Both the position numbers and the translations under genes were made by a program. The notes beneath the pieces were generated by a model. The model made no database searches. It was not told where the DNA came from and worked only from the letters and a program-made list of their open reading frames with translations. Positions 35,010 to 42,957 of a DNA stretch of 43,509 bases are shown here, piece after piece (the stretch's first letter is position 1; each line of letters begins with the position of its first letter). This DNA comes from Lachnospiraceae bacterium. GTDB taxonomy: Bacteria; Bacillota; Clostridia; Lachnospirales; Lachnospiraceae. The DNA is taken from the NCBI GenBank assembly GCA_009911505.1, contig QXXL01000157.1, positions 1 through 43,509 of the forward strand, given 5' to 3'.

Positions 35010-35465
35010 ATGAAATCAAACAGACAGGTAAAAATTTTAGAATTGATCCGGGAAAATGAAATTGAAACACAGGAAGAATTGTCAGAATATTTAAAGCAGG
35101 AAGGGTTTAAGGTAACTCAGGCAACTGTATCACGGGATATCAGGGCTTTAAAGCTTACTAAGGTTGCGCTCAAGGGAGGAAGGCAAAAATACGCGGTATT
35201 GCCAGAAGAAACGGAAGATATGGCTGCTAAATATGTGCGCGTTTTAAAAGACGGTTTCGTATCAATGGATATGGCGCAGAATATCCTGGTAGTTAAAACC
35301 GTTTCCGGTATGGCTATGGCGGTTGCGGCGGCGTTAGATGCCATGCAGTGCCGTGAGATTGTAGGCAGTATCGCCGGAGACGATACGATCATGTGCGTAG
35401 TGCGCACGGCGGAAGATACCATGATACTAATGGAACGGCTGTATAAGATGTTAGAAAGCGTCTGA
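35010..35465 (+). CDS. argR: Arginine repressor ArgR
   Basis: The 151-aa regulator has a winged-helix N-terminus (KILELIRENEIETQEELSEYL, VTQATVSRDIRALKL) and a C-terminal arginine-binding, hexamerising domain (GSIAGDDTIMCVVRTAEDT). The ATG at 35010 fits a ribosome binding site AAGGCGGA and the family length; an in-frame GTG at 34983 is a poorer choice. In clostridia recN normally follows directly; here ~4 kb of zinc-transport genes intervene. Confidence 0.95.
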   Translation: MKSNRQVKILELIRENEIETQEELSEYLKQEGFKVTQATVSRDIRALKLTKVALKGGRQKYAVLPEETEDMAAKYVRVLKDGFVSMDMAQNILVVKTVSGMAMAVAAALDAMQCREIVGSIAGDDTIMCVVRTAEDTMILMERLYKMLESV

Positions 35466-35542
35466 GCCGGAAATAAAAAAGGCATTGTGCAGCTGCGGGC
35501 TGGGTACGCCCTGGATTATGTTAAAACTGGAAAAAATTAAGA

Positions 35543-35571
35543 TTGACTTTAAAAATGCACGATGTTATACT
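35543..35571 (+). promoter_or_regulatory. Promoter of the zinc-transport cassette
   Basis: TTGACT (35543-35548), 17 bases, TATACT (35566-35571): five of six matches in each hexamer. It produces a ~120-base leader carrying the TCAG-repeat array. Confidence 0.8.
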
Positions 35572-35594
35572 AAAAAAAGTTTGGACAATCGTTC

Positions 35595-35659
35595 TGTTCA
35601 GAAATCAATGTTCAGTAAAGTATTGAATCAGAAAGTACGAATCAGATCATACTGTTCAG
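35595..35659 (+). repeat. Array of five TCAG-centred repeats in the zinc-cassette leader
   Basis: TGTTCAG occurs at 35595, 35609 and 35653; GAATCAGA at 35625 and 35639. Aligned on TCAG the five units start at 35598, 35612, 35628, 35642 and 35656, spaced 14, 16, 14 and 14. The array lies just downstream of the promoter, so it could be a multi-site operator or an RNA element. No match to a Zur or AdcR box is seen. Confidence 0.5.
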
Positions 35660-35699
35660 ACAGATCAACAAGTAAGCTGTAGGCAAAGGAGGAATGGAT

Positions 35700-35993
35700 A
35701 TGGCAGAAAAAAAACGTACGATATCATTTGTACTGGCCATCTGCATTATGATGGTTCTGCTTTTTTCCATGTTCTACGTTGCAGCAGAATCAAACCATGA
35801 TTGCGCAGACAGGAGCTGTCCGGTTTGTTATCAAATCAGCGTATGCAAAGATACGTTAAGGACGCTGTCCATATCGGTTGCCGTCGCGGGAATTTTATCG
35901 GCAACGTTTATGGAACTGATTTGTATGCCGATCTGTCCAAAGCAGAATCTGCTTATCACTCTGGTTACCCTAAAGGTCAAGCTTTCAAATTGA
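35700..35993 (+). CDS. Small Cys-rich membrane protein heading the zinc cassette
   Basis: The 97-aa protein has two transmembrane segments (~9-29 and ~58-80) joined by a loop bearing SNHDCADRSCPVCYQISVCKD, a likely extracytoplasmic metal-binding site with four Cys and one His. The ATG at 35700 is preferred over 35694 because AAAGGAGG is only one base before the latter and seven before the former. It follows a strong promoter and precedes the zinc-binding lipoprotein gene. I do not recognise a named family; a role in metal sensing or capture is inferred from residues and context. Confidence 0.75.
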   Translation: MAEKKRTISFVLAICIMMVLLFSMFYVAAESNHDCADRSCPVCYQISVCKDTLRTLSISVAVAGILSATFMELICMPICPKQNLLITLVTLKVKLSN

Positions 35994-36007
35994 ATCAAAT
36001 CCATGGA

Positions 36008-36116
36008 ACAAGGAATCAAGTCTGCCCCTTGACGTACGGATTGCAGTATATCCGTTAATAGGATGCAGGCTTATGCGTGTTTTCCGGAAATTTGCCGAAA
36101 ATCCGTGATTCCTTGT
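36008..36116 (+). promoter_or_regulatory. Candidate structured leader before the zinc-binding protein gene
   Basis: ACAAGGAATCA (36008-36018) pairs perfectly over 11 bp with TGATTCCTTGT (36106-36116). Directly inside, CGGATT (36037-36042) pairs with AATCCG (36100-36105), which abuts the outer right arm. A short ATCC...GGAT hairpin lies in the middle. This suggests a closed, multi-helix RNA fold between two genes of a metal operon. It matches no riboswitch I can name. Confidence 0.45.
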
Positions 36117-36240
36117 ATTTTTATGCTCAAAAACGGGGAAATGGATGTCCTCTGTATTTTTGCGCCCTTTTTTATGGAAGATATGTAAAGTGGGACGCTA
36201 TAACATGGATTTAATTTTAAAATTTTGGAGGTAATGAACA

Positions 36241-37251
36241 ATGAAAAAAAGAATTTTATATTTGATGTGTGCAGCTCTGGCGGCAGGCGCTTTTGCAGGG
36301 TGTGCACAGCAGCCCAAACAGCCCAGGCAGGACGGGCTGAAAATTGTTACGACGATTTTTCCGGAGTACGACTGGGTACGTGAAATTTTAGGGGAGAATG
36401 CAGAAGAAGCAGAGCTTACAATGCTTTTGGAGGACAAGGTGGATATGCACAGTTTTCAGCCGACGGCAGAGGATCTTGTGGAAATATCCGCCTGCGATAT
36501 GTTTGTTTATGTCGGCGGAGAATCGGACGAATGGGCAGAGGACGCTTTGAAGGACGCATCCAATCCGGACATGGTTGTGGTAAATTTGCTGGAAACGCTT
36601 GGGGATATGGTCAAAGAAGAAGAACTGGCGGAAGGTATGCAAAAAGAAGCGCATGAACACGGGGAAGACGAAGGGGAAGAAGCACACGACGGGCATAAAG
36701 AGGGGGAAGCGTATGACGAGCATGTTTGGCTGTCTTTAAAAAATACCCGCCACATATGCCAGACGATTGCCGATAAGTTAGGAGAACTGGATCCGGAACA
36801 TGCAGGCAGCTACCAGTCAAATGTGTCTGCATACATAGAAAAGTTAAACGGGCTGGACGAGAAGTACCAAAAAGCAGTGGATCAGTCTGAGAAAAAGCAC
36901 ATCCTGTTCGGAGATCGCTTTCCTTTCCGGTATCTGGCAGACGATTACGGGCTTACTTACTATGCGGCTTTTCTGGGCTGCTCGGCGGAAACAGAAGCCA
37001 GCTTTGAGACAATCACCTTCCTTGCAGGCAAGATGGACGAGCTGGAGCTGAACCGAATTCTTGTGATAGACGGGTCTGACAACAAAATAGCGGATACCAT
37101 CCTGTCCAATATCCGTTCTGGCAGACAGGATCAGAAGATATTATCTATGGATTCTATGCAGTCAACTACGGCGGAAGATGTAAAAAACGGGGCGACCTAT
37201 CTTTCCGTGATGGAAAAGAATCTGGAAACGCTGAAAGAAGCGTTGGAATAG
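36241..37251 (+). CDS. znuA: Zinc ABC transporter substrate-binding lipoprotein (ZnuA/AdcA type)
   Basis: A lipoprotein signal (MKKR, hydrophobic core, lipobox FAGC with Cys21) precedes a cluster A-I binding fold of 336 aa. KIVTTIFPEYDWVREILGE is the typical first segment. His ligands are suggested by DMHSFQPTAEDL and DEHVWLSLKNT, and between them lies a His/Asp/Glu-rich loop (HEHGEDEGEEAHDGH, ~137-151) characteristic of zinc-specific members. GGAGG precedes the ATG. The ATPase and permease genes follow. Confidence 0.92.
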   Translation: MKKRILYLMCAALAAGAFAGCAQQPKQPRQDGLKIVTTIFPEYDWVREILGENAEEAELTMLLEDKVDMHSFQPTAEDLVEISACDMFVYVGGESDEWAEDALKDASNPDMVVVNLLETLGDMVKEEELAEGMQKEAHEHGEDEGEEAHDGHKEGEAYDEHVWLSLKNTRHICQTIADKLGELDPEHAGSYQSNVSAYIEKLNGLDEKYQKAVDQSEKKHILFGDRFPFRYLADDYGLTYYAAFLGCSAETEASFETITFLAGKMDELELNRILVIDGSDNKIADTILSNIRSGRQDQKILSMDSMQSTTAEDVKNGATYLSVMEKNLETLKEALE

Positions 37252-37262
37252 GAGGCGGGGAC

Positions 37263-37976
37263 ATGGCACAGCTTAGATGTGAAAACGTAGCGTTAGGATA
37301 TGAAGCGAAAGTGATATTGGAAGGGCTGCATTTTACGGTATATCCAGGAGATTATCTGTGTATTGTAGGAGAAAATGGCTCGGGCAAAAGCACCCTTCTG
37401 AAAACAGTGCTTGGACTAAAGTCTCCGCTCAAAGGAACGATTGAAACAGGGGATGGGCTGAAACAAAATGAAATCGGCTACCTTCCCCAGCAGACAGCCG
37501 TGCAAAGGGATTTTCCGGCGTCTGTAAAAGAAATCGTATTATCCGGCTGTCAGGGAAGATGCGGCATGCGTCCCTTTTACAACAGGCAGGAAAAGCGTCT
37601 GGCAGAGGAAAACATCCGGAAAATGGGAATCGAAAGCCTGCAAAACCGATGCTACAGAGAGCTTTCTGGCGGGCAGCAGCAGCGTGTGCTTTTAGCAAGG
37701 GCTTTGTGCGCGACCAGGAAAATGCTGCTTTTGGACGAGCCTGTATCCGGGCTGGATCCCAGAGTGACGGCGGAAATGTACCGCCTGATTTGGGAGCTAA
37801 ACCAAAAGGATAATATTACGGTGATCATGATATCCCATGATATAGCGGCCGCCCTTACCTACGCCACCCATATTCTGCACATTGGAAGAGATCTGTTTTT
37901 TGGGACAAAGAACGAATATTTGCAAAGTGAAACCGGAAAGCTGTTTTCCGGACAGGAAGGCGGTGTGGAAAAATGA
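37263..37976 (+). CDS. znuC: Zinc ABC transporter ATP-binding protein (ZnuC type)
   Basis: The 237-aa ATPase has Walker A GENGSGKSTLLK (residues ~38-49), Q-loop GYLPQQ, signature LSGGQQQRVLLARAL, Walker B MLLLDEPVSGLDP and the switch His in VIMISHD. It lies 11 bases after znuA with AGGAGG before the start and overlaps the permease gene by four bases (ATGA). Confidence 0.95.
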   Translation: MAQLRCENVALGYEAKVILEGLHFTVYPGDYLCIVGENGSGKSTLLKTVLGLKSPLKGTIETGDGLKQNEIGYLPQQTAVQRDFPASVKEIVLSGCQGRCGMRPFYNRQEKRLAEENIRKMGIESLQNRCYRELSGGQQQRVLLARALCATRKMLLLDEPVSGLDPRVTAEMYRLIWELNQKDNITVIMISHDIAAALTYATHILHIGRDLFFGTKNEYLQSETGKLFSGQEGGVEK

Positions 37977-38827
37977 CTGGAATCATGGAAAAACTGGTAT
38001 TGTATCTGGAGTATCCTTTTGTGCAGTATGCGCTGGTTGTAGGAGTTTTGACCGCGCTCTGCTCCTCGCTGTTTGGCGTAACCCTTGTGCTCAAGCGGTA
38101 TTCGTTTATCGGGGACGGGCTTTCCCATGTGGCGTTTTGCGCTACGGCGGCTGCATCTGTGATAAATCTGGTAAGCGATATGCCTGTGGTACTGTTTTTT
38201 ACGGTTACATGCGCCATTTTACTGCTGTGCGCAGGGCAGAATGCCAAAATTAAAGGGGACGCAGCTATCGCTATGGTGTCGGTAAGCGCACTGGCGCTGG
38301 GGTATCTTTTTATGAACTTATTTTCAGACGCGTCAAACCTGTCGGGGGATGTGTGTACGACCCTGTTCGGGTCAACCTCTATACTGACGCTGACAAAAAC
38401 GGATGTCTGGCTGTGTATCGCCCTTTCGGCAGCCGTGACGGTGGTGTTTCTTTTGTTTTATAATAAAATATTTGCGGTTACGTTTGACGAGGGCTTTGCG
38501 AAAGCTACGGGCGTCGGGGCGGATGCCTGCAATCTTTTGATTGCCGTTGTGATAGCCATGATCATCGTGCTGGCAATGAATCTGGTCGGCTCCCTTTTGA
38601 TTTCGGCCCTGGTGATATTTCCCGCGCTTTCGGCGATGCGCCTGTTTCGCAGCTTCCGTTCCGTTACGGTTTGCTCGGCAGTTTGTTCCGTCTGCTGTGC
38701 CGTTGCCGGAATTTTGATTTCCATTGTGGCGGGGACTCCGGTGGGGTCGACTATTGTTGCCGTGGATATCGTTGTTTTCCTATTGTTTTGTCTTGTTGGT
38801 TTTATTGTTGGAGGTATCAGAAAATGA
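37973..38827 (+). CDS. znuB: Zinc ABC transporter permease (ZnuB type)
   Basis: The 284-aa protein has about eight hydrophobic helices and the ABC-3 family patterns LVLKRYSFIGDGLSHVAFCA near residues 40-59 and LVGSLLISALVIFPALSA near residues 204-221. It overlaps both neighbours by ATGA junctions, so znuC, znuB and the following lipoprotein are translationally coupled. Confidence 0.95.
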   Translation: MTGIMEKLVLYLEYPFVQYALVVGVLTALCSSLFGVTLVLKRYSFIGDGLSHVAFCATAAASVINLVSDMPVVLFFTVTCAILLLCAGQNAKIKGDAAIAMVSVSALALGYLFMNLFSDASNLSGDVCTTLFGSTSILTLTKTDVWLCIALSAAVTVVFLLFYNKIFAVTFDEGFAKATGVGADACNLLIAVVIAMIIVLAMNLVGSLLISALVIFPALSAMRLFRSFRSVTVCSAVCSVCCAVAGILISIVAGTPVGSTIVAVDIVVFLLFCLVGFIVGGIRK

Positions 38828-39312
38828 GAAAAAAATTTTGTTTTTCCGAAAAGAAATCTATCAAAAAAACAGCCGCCCTGCTTGTAATGGCAGCAGCTTT
38901 GGCGGCGTTGGCAGGCTGCGCAGGCGGCGCGTCTGCCACTGGATCGGATGCCGCCGGGGAAACGCAAAAGACGGCGGATTTGGATCTGACGGCGCTTAGC
39001 TCGACTATGGTATATTCGGAAGTATACAATATGATGGTGGAACCAGACGATTATGAAGGGAAATCAGTGAAGGTAAAAGGTAAATTTTCGGTATACCATG
39101 ACGAGGAAAGCGGAAAAGATTACTTTGCCTGCCTGATTCCGGACGCTTCGGAATGCTGTTCACAGGGGCTGGAATTTCAGCCAAAAGAGGGGTACCAGTA
39201 TCCGGACGATTATCCTAAGGCAGAGGAAGATATCGTAGTGCAGGGCGTATTTGGTACATACGAGGAAAACGGGAACCGTTACTGCTGCCTGAAGGAAGCC
39301 AGGTTTTTATAG
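38824..39312 (+). CDS. Lipoprotein ending the zinc cassette (DUF1980/OB-like)
   Basis: The start at 38824 overlaps the permease stop (ATGA). An in-frame ATG at 38671 lies within the permease gene. A lipoprotein signal (basic start, LAALAGC lipobox) leads a 162-aa protein. The mature part has EPDDYEGKSVKVKGKFSVY, ACLIPDASECCSQGLEF and VQGVFGTYEENGNRYCCL, reminiscent of the Cys-pair OB-like domain of DUF1980/TIGR03943 proteins, some of which are zinc-regulated in bacilli. Its Cys pairs could bind metal. The family link and role are inference. Confidence 0.8.
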   Translation: MRKKFCFSEKKSIKKTAALLVMAAALAALAGCAGGASATGSDAAGETQKTADLDLTALSSTMVYSEVYNMMVEPDDYEGKSVKVKGKFSVYHDEESGKDYFACLIPDASECCSQGLEFQPKEGYQYPDDYPKAEEDIVVQGVFGTYEENGNRYCCLKEARFL

Positions 39313-39438
39313 GCCCTTTTATCCCGTGTGCGGTTTCTGCCATTCCTTTTTCCCGGAAGCGTTTTTTTGCCGCCTAAAACATAAAAAGTCCTTGAAAGAA
39401 GCGGAAAGCTGTGTTAATTTTAAAACAGTAAAAGCATT

Positions 39439-39467
39439 CCTGCGCCAAAAGCGCAGGTCTGTTTTTT
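39439..39467 (+). terminator. Terminator of the zinc cassette, just before recN
   Basis: CCTGCGC-CAAAA-GCGCAGG is a perfect 7-bp hairpin followed by TCTGTTTTTT. An outer AAAACAG (39422-39428) can also pair with CTGTTTT (39459-39465). Confidence 0.85.
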
Positions 39468-39507
39468 GGCATACACCCCGTTGCATACCATTATAAAAGG
39501 AGAATTT

Positions 39508-41211
39508 ATGTTACTAAACCTATATGTGAAAAATTTGGCGCTTATTGACGAAGCCGAAGTGGAATTTACGCCGGGTTTAAATATTATGACAGGCGAAACC
39601 GGGGCTGGCAAATCCATTATTATCGGATCTGTAAGCCTTGCACTTGGCGCAAAAGCCCAAAAGGAAATGATCCGGGAAAACGCCCCATACGGGTTAGTGG
39701 AGCTGACATTCCAGGTAGAAGAAGAGCAGTTAATACAGAAGCTTGGCGCAATGGATATAATATTAGAGGATGGTTACTTAGTCTTAAGCAGGAAAATTAT
39801 AAACGGCAGGAGCATATCCAAAATCAATTCTGAAAGCGTACCAGTTTCCAAAGTAAAAGAAGTGGCGGCCCTTTTAATTGATATCCACGGCCAGCATGAG
39901 CACCAGTCCTTATTGGTTAGAAAAAACCACTTAAACATTTTGGACGGTTATGCCAAAGGGCGTTTAAAAGAAGAAAAAGAACGGCTGAAAAATGCCTATG
40001 CCACATATAAAAAGATTAAAAAAGAGCTTAGCGAAGCCGATATTGACAGCGCAAAGAGGGAGCGTGAAATTTCTTTTTTAGAATACGAAGTGGAAGAAAT
40101 CGAAACGGCAAATGTAACGCCGGGTGAAGATATGCAGCTGGAGTCCGATTACAGGCGGCTTTTAAACGGGCAGAAAATTATGGAAGCGGTATCAGGAATA
40201 TACGAAAAAACATCGGAAGGCTATACAGCGGCATCAGAACAGATTGGCTATGCCCTAAGGGAGCTGTCGGGTGTTTCCGGCTATGATATGGTACTTGCCG
40301 GGCTAGAAAGCCAGTTAATAGAAATAGATAGCCTTTTAAATGATTTTAACCGTGAAGTTGCCGAATATATTTCAGATACCTCTTTTGATGAAGAGACGTT
40401 TGCCGAAACCGAAAAACGTTTGGATACCATCAACCGCCTGAAAGCCAAATACGGCAGCAGCATAGAAGACATCCTTTCTTCGTGCAGCGAAAAAAAAGAG
40501 CGCCTTGCAAAACTTTCCGATTATGATGCGTACCTTGCAAAATTAAAACAGGAGTTTAAAGAAAGTGAAAAGGCGGTTTCTAAGCTTTGCAGCATTGTAT
40601 CGGAGATTCGCAAAGAAGAGGCGGCAAAACTTACGGAGAGGATCCGGCAGGAAATGATGGATTTAAATTTTCCTGACGTTTCATTTTCGATGGCGTTTCG
40701 GCAGACGGGGCAGTTTACAGCAAATGGATATGATGATGCAGAGTTTTTGATTTCTACCAATCCAGGCGAAGCGCCAAAGCCATTAGAAAAAATCGCTTCC
40801 GGCGGGGAGCTTTCCCGGATTATGCTGGCGATAAAGAGTGTATTGGCGGATTCCGATGACGTAGGTGCGTTGATTTTCGATGAAATTGATACGGGGATCA
40901 GCGGCAGGACGGCACAGATGGTTTCTGAAAAAATGAATCTGCTGGGGAGGAGCCACCAAATTATCTGTATTACGCACCTGCCGCAGATTGCGGCAATGGC
41001 GGACAGCCATTATCTAATTCAAAAATCCGTAGAAAACCAGACAACGGTTACTACGATAGGAAAGCTCTCTAAAGAGGAGAGCGTAACAGAACTGTCGAGG
41101 ATGCTTGGCGGGGTGAAGATTACAGATACAGTGCTTGACAATGCAAGGGAAATGAAAGAACTGGCGGCAAATACAAAAAAATCGCTGGACGGGGTAACAT
41201 ATGAAACTTGA
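39508..41211 (+). CDS. recN: DNA repair protein RecN
   Basis: RecN is an SMC-like ATPase acting in double-strand-break repair. Walker A GETGAGKSI (Lys35), a central coiled coil (~150-380), the signature ASGGELSRIMLAIK and Walker B ALIFDEIDTGISG are all visible. The ATG at 39508 has AAAGGAG upstream and starts the conserved MLLNLYVKNLALIDE; an in-frame ATG at 39466 precedes the ribosome binding site. Length 567 aa is normal. The WYL regulator gene overlaps its end by 11 bases, and the spoIVB-spo0A pair usual in clostridia is absent. Confidence 0.97.
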   Translation: MLLNLYVKNLALIDEAEVEFTPGLNIMTGETGAGKSIIIGSVSLALGAKAQKEMIRENAPYGLVELTFQVEEEQLIQKLGAMDIILEDGYLVLSRKIINGRSISKINSESVPVSKVKEVAALLIDIHGQHEHQSLLVRKNHLNILDGYAKGRLKEEKERLKNAYATYKKIKKELSEADIDSAKREREISFLEYEVEEIETANVTPGEDMQLESDYRRLLNGQKIMEAVSGIYEKTSEGYTAASEQIGYALRELSGVSGYDMVLAGLESQLIEIDSLLNDFNREVAEYISDTSFDEETFAETEKRLDTINRLKAKYGSSIEDILSSCSEKKERLAKLSDYDAYLAKLKQEFKESEKAVSKLCSIVSEIRKEEAAKLTERIRQEMMDLNFPDVSFSMAFRQTGQFTANGYDDAEFLISTNPGEAPKPLEKIASGGELSRIMLAIKSVLADSDDVGALIFDEIDTGISGRTAQMVSEKMNLLGRSHQIICITHLPQIAAMADSHYLIQKSVENQTTVTTIGKLSKEESVTELSRMLGGVKITDTVLDNAREMKELAANTKKSLDGVTYET

Positions 41212-42109
41212 TCGTATGATTGGAATTTTATCTGTGCTGCTGCAGCATGAGAAGGTTACAGCCCCTTATCTTGCAGAAAAGTTTGAGGTTTCACGCCGTA
41301 CGATTAGCCGGGATATTGAATCGCTTTGCATGGCAGGCATTCCGTTGGTTACAAAGCCAGGTATAAACGGCGGCATTACAATTATGGACGGCTATAAAAT
41401 AGACCGTACGCTGCTTAGCGCTTCGGACATGCAGGCAATTCTGGCAGGGCTTCGCAGCTTAGACAGCGTGAGCGGCACAAACCGTTATGCCATGCTGATG
41501 GAGAAGCTTTCTGTGGGGGCGTCTAATGTGCTTGCGGGGGATACGCATATTTTAATCGACCTTTCCTCTTGGTACAAAGCTTCTTTGTCCCCGAAAATAG
41601 AGCTGCTGCACGACGCCATCCTTTCCGGGCGGAGGGTTTCTTTTAGCTATTACGCGCCAAAGGGAACATCCCAACGGACGGTTGAGCCGTATTATCTGGT
41701 TTTTCAATGGGCAAGCTGGTATTTGTGGGGATGGTGCCAAAGCAGGAAGGATTACCGCCTGTTTAAGCTTGGAAGGATGACAGGGCTAGAGGCAGGCGAA
41801 TGTTTTGAAAAACGCGCCGCCCCGCTTCCGGATTTATCTTCAGAGAGGGTGTTTCCCCATTTGTTCCAGGTAAAAGCCAAAATTCATCCGGATTATAAAT
41901 GGAGGCTGATTGAAGAATATGGTCCGGAAAGCTTTCGGCCCCTTGCAGACGGATCACTTTTGTTTTCTTTTGGATTTATGGACAAAACCAGTATTGTCAG
42001 CTGGATAGTTTCCTTTGGGGGCGGTGCAGAGCTTTTAGAGCCGGCTGAACTCCGCCAGGATGTCTTAGAGTTTGCAGAAGGGATCCGGCAAAAATATTTA
42101 AAACCATGA
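41201..42109 (+). CDS. WYL-domain transcriptional regulator (YafY type)
   Basis: The 302-aa protein has an N-terminal winged helix (MKLDRMIGILSVLLQHEKVT, then APYLAEKFEVSRRTISRDIE) and a WYL domain (~135-215: GRRVSFSYYAPKG, TVEPYYLVFQWASWYLWGWC) with a C-terminal WCX extension. WYL domains sense ligands. Its gene overlaps recN by 11 bases, and the palindrome GACAT-ACAG-ATGTC lies on its stop codon, directly upstream of the GyrI-like gene, suggesting that gene as target. Confidence 0.92.
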   Translation: MKLDRMIGILSVLLQHEKVTAPYLAEKFEVSRRTISRDIESLCMAGIPLVTKPGINGGITIMDGYKIDRTLLSASDMQAILAGLRSLDSVSGTNRYAMLMEKLSVGASNVLAGDTHILIDLSSWYKASLSPKIELLHDAILSGRRVSFSYYAPKGTSQRTVEPYYLVFQWASWYLWGWCQSRKDYRLFKLGRMTGLEAGECFEKRAAPLPDLSSERVFPHLFQVKAKIHPDYKWRLIEEYGPESFRPLADGSLLFSFGFMDKTSIVSWIVSFGGGAELLEPAELRQDVLEFAEGIRQKYLKP

Positions 42110-42121
42110 CATACAGATGTC
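42108..42121. promoter_or_regulatory. Candidate operator of the WYL regulator
   Basis: GACAT-ACAG-ATGTC is a perfect inverted repeat straddling the end of the WYL gene, 50 bases before the next start codon. A TAAAAT -10-like hexamer (42135-42140) lies 14 bases downstream. Assignment to the WYL protein is by position. Confidence 0.45.
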
Positions 42122-42171
42122 GTCGTTGTTTTGGTAAAATAAGGCTATCAAAAGAAAGGATGGCTTTATTT

Positions 42172-42903
42172 ATGGAATATGAAATTGTAACACTGGAAGA
42201 AAAAATCGCAGTAGGCGTATCGGCCCGCACAAATAATGCATCCCCAGACATGGGGGCTGTGATAGGCGGGCTTTGGAACCGTTTTTATAACGAAGGTATT
42301 TGGGCGTCCATACCTGGCAAAATAACTAAAAAGGCGATGGGTATTTACACTGAATATGCCGGGGACGAAAATGAGGATTACACTGTAGTGGTTGCCTGCG
42401 AGACGGCAGATGAACCAGAGCAGAAGGAATATGCTGTCTTCCGGATTCCGGCCGGACGATATGCCAAATTTGTTATCCATGGGGACATGGTACAGGCAGT
42501 TGCCGCCGCATGGCAGGAAATCTGGCAAATGAACCTGCCAAGGTCGTTTCAATGTGACTTTGAGGAATATCAGGACAACGCCATGGAGAATGCAGAAATA
42601 CATATTTATGTAGGGCTGGCAGAAGAGGGAAGGTATAACATGGAATCAAGATGCGGGCTGTTATGCAGTGAATGTACATACCGGGAGCAAATGGGCTGTA
42701 CAGGCTGTGTACAGATTGATAAGCCGTTTTGGGGCCAGGCCTGCCCTGTAAAGTCTTGCTGCGAAACAAAGGCACATGGACATTGCGGTCAGTGTGAGGA
42801 TTTCCCTTGTGATTTGCTGAATGGATTTGCATACGACAAAAAACAGGGGGATAATGGAAAGCGGATACAAAATTGTAAGGGCTGGTGTTCAAACACGCTC
42901 TAA
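42172..42903 (+). CDS. GyrI-like / DUF3795 two-domain protein
   Basis: Residues ~1-150 resemble the GyrI-like effector-binding domain (MEYEIVTLEEKIAVGVSART, YAVFRIPAGRYAKFVI, WMNLP-type pattern in WQMNLPRSF). Residues ~158-243 form a Cys-rich DUF3795-like domain (MESRCGLLCSECTYRE, GCTGC, ACPVKSCC, CGQCEDFPC), which probably binds metal. An in-frame Met at the junction suggests fusion of two genes. Starts at 42160 and 42172 are possible; 42172 gives better spacing to AAAGGA. The final codons (SNTL, stop) are written by a copy of the recurring TTCAAACACGCTCTA motif, so the C-terminus may have been altered by its insertion. Confidence 0.8.
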   Translation: MEYEIVTLEEKIAVGVSARTNNASPDMGAVIGGLWNRFYNEGIWASIPGKITKKAMGIYTEYAGDENEDYTVVVACETADEPEQKEYAVFRIPAGRYAKFVIHGDMVQAVAAAWQEIWQMNLPRSFQCDFEEYQDNAMENAEIHIYVGLAEEGRYNMESRCGLLCSECTYREQMGCTGCVQIDKPFWGQACPVKSCCETKAHGHCGQCEDFPCDLLNGFAYDKKQGDNGKRIQNCKGWCSNTL

Positions 42904-42957
42904 GATGAGAAAAAGTAAGCGTTGTGAAAAAGCAAGCGGAAAGGTTGGAGCTGGACT

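Noticed and set aside
35572..35699. Known Zur or AdcR operator in the zinc-cassette leader
   Set aside because: No match to the bacillary Zur palindrome or the TTAAC-type AdcR box was found; only the TCAG array is visible.
35801..36058. 85-aa frame overlapping the Cys-rich membrane protein gene
   Set aside because: It lies out of frame with a clearly structured two-helix protein and lacks a ribosome binding site.
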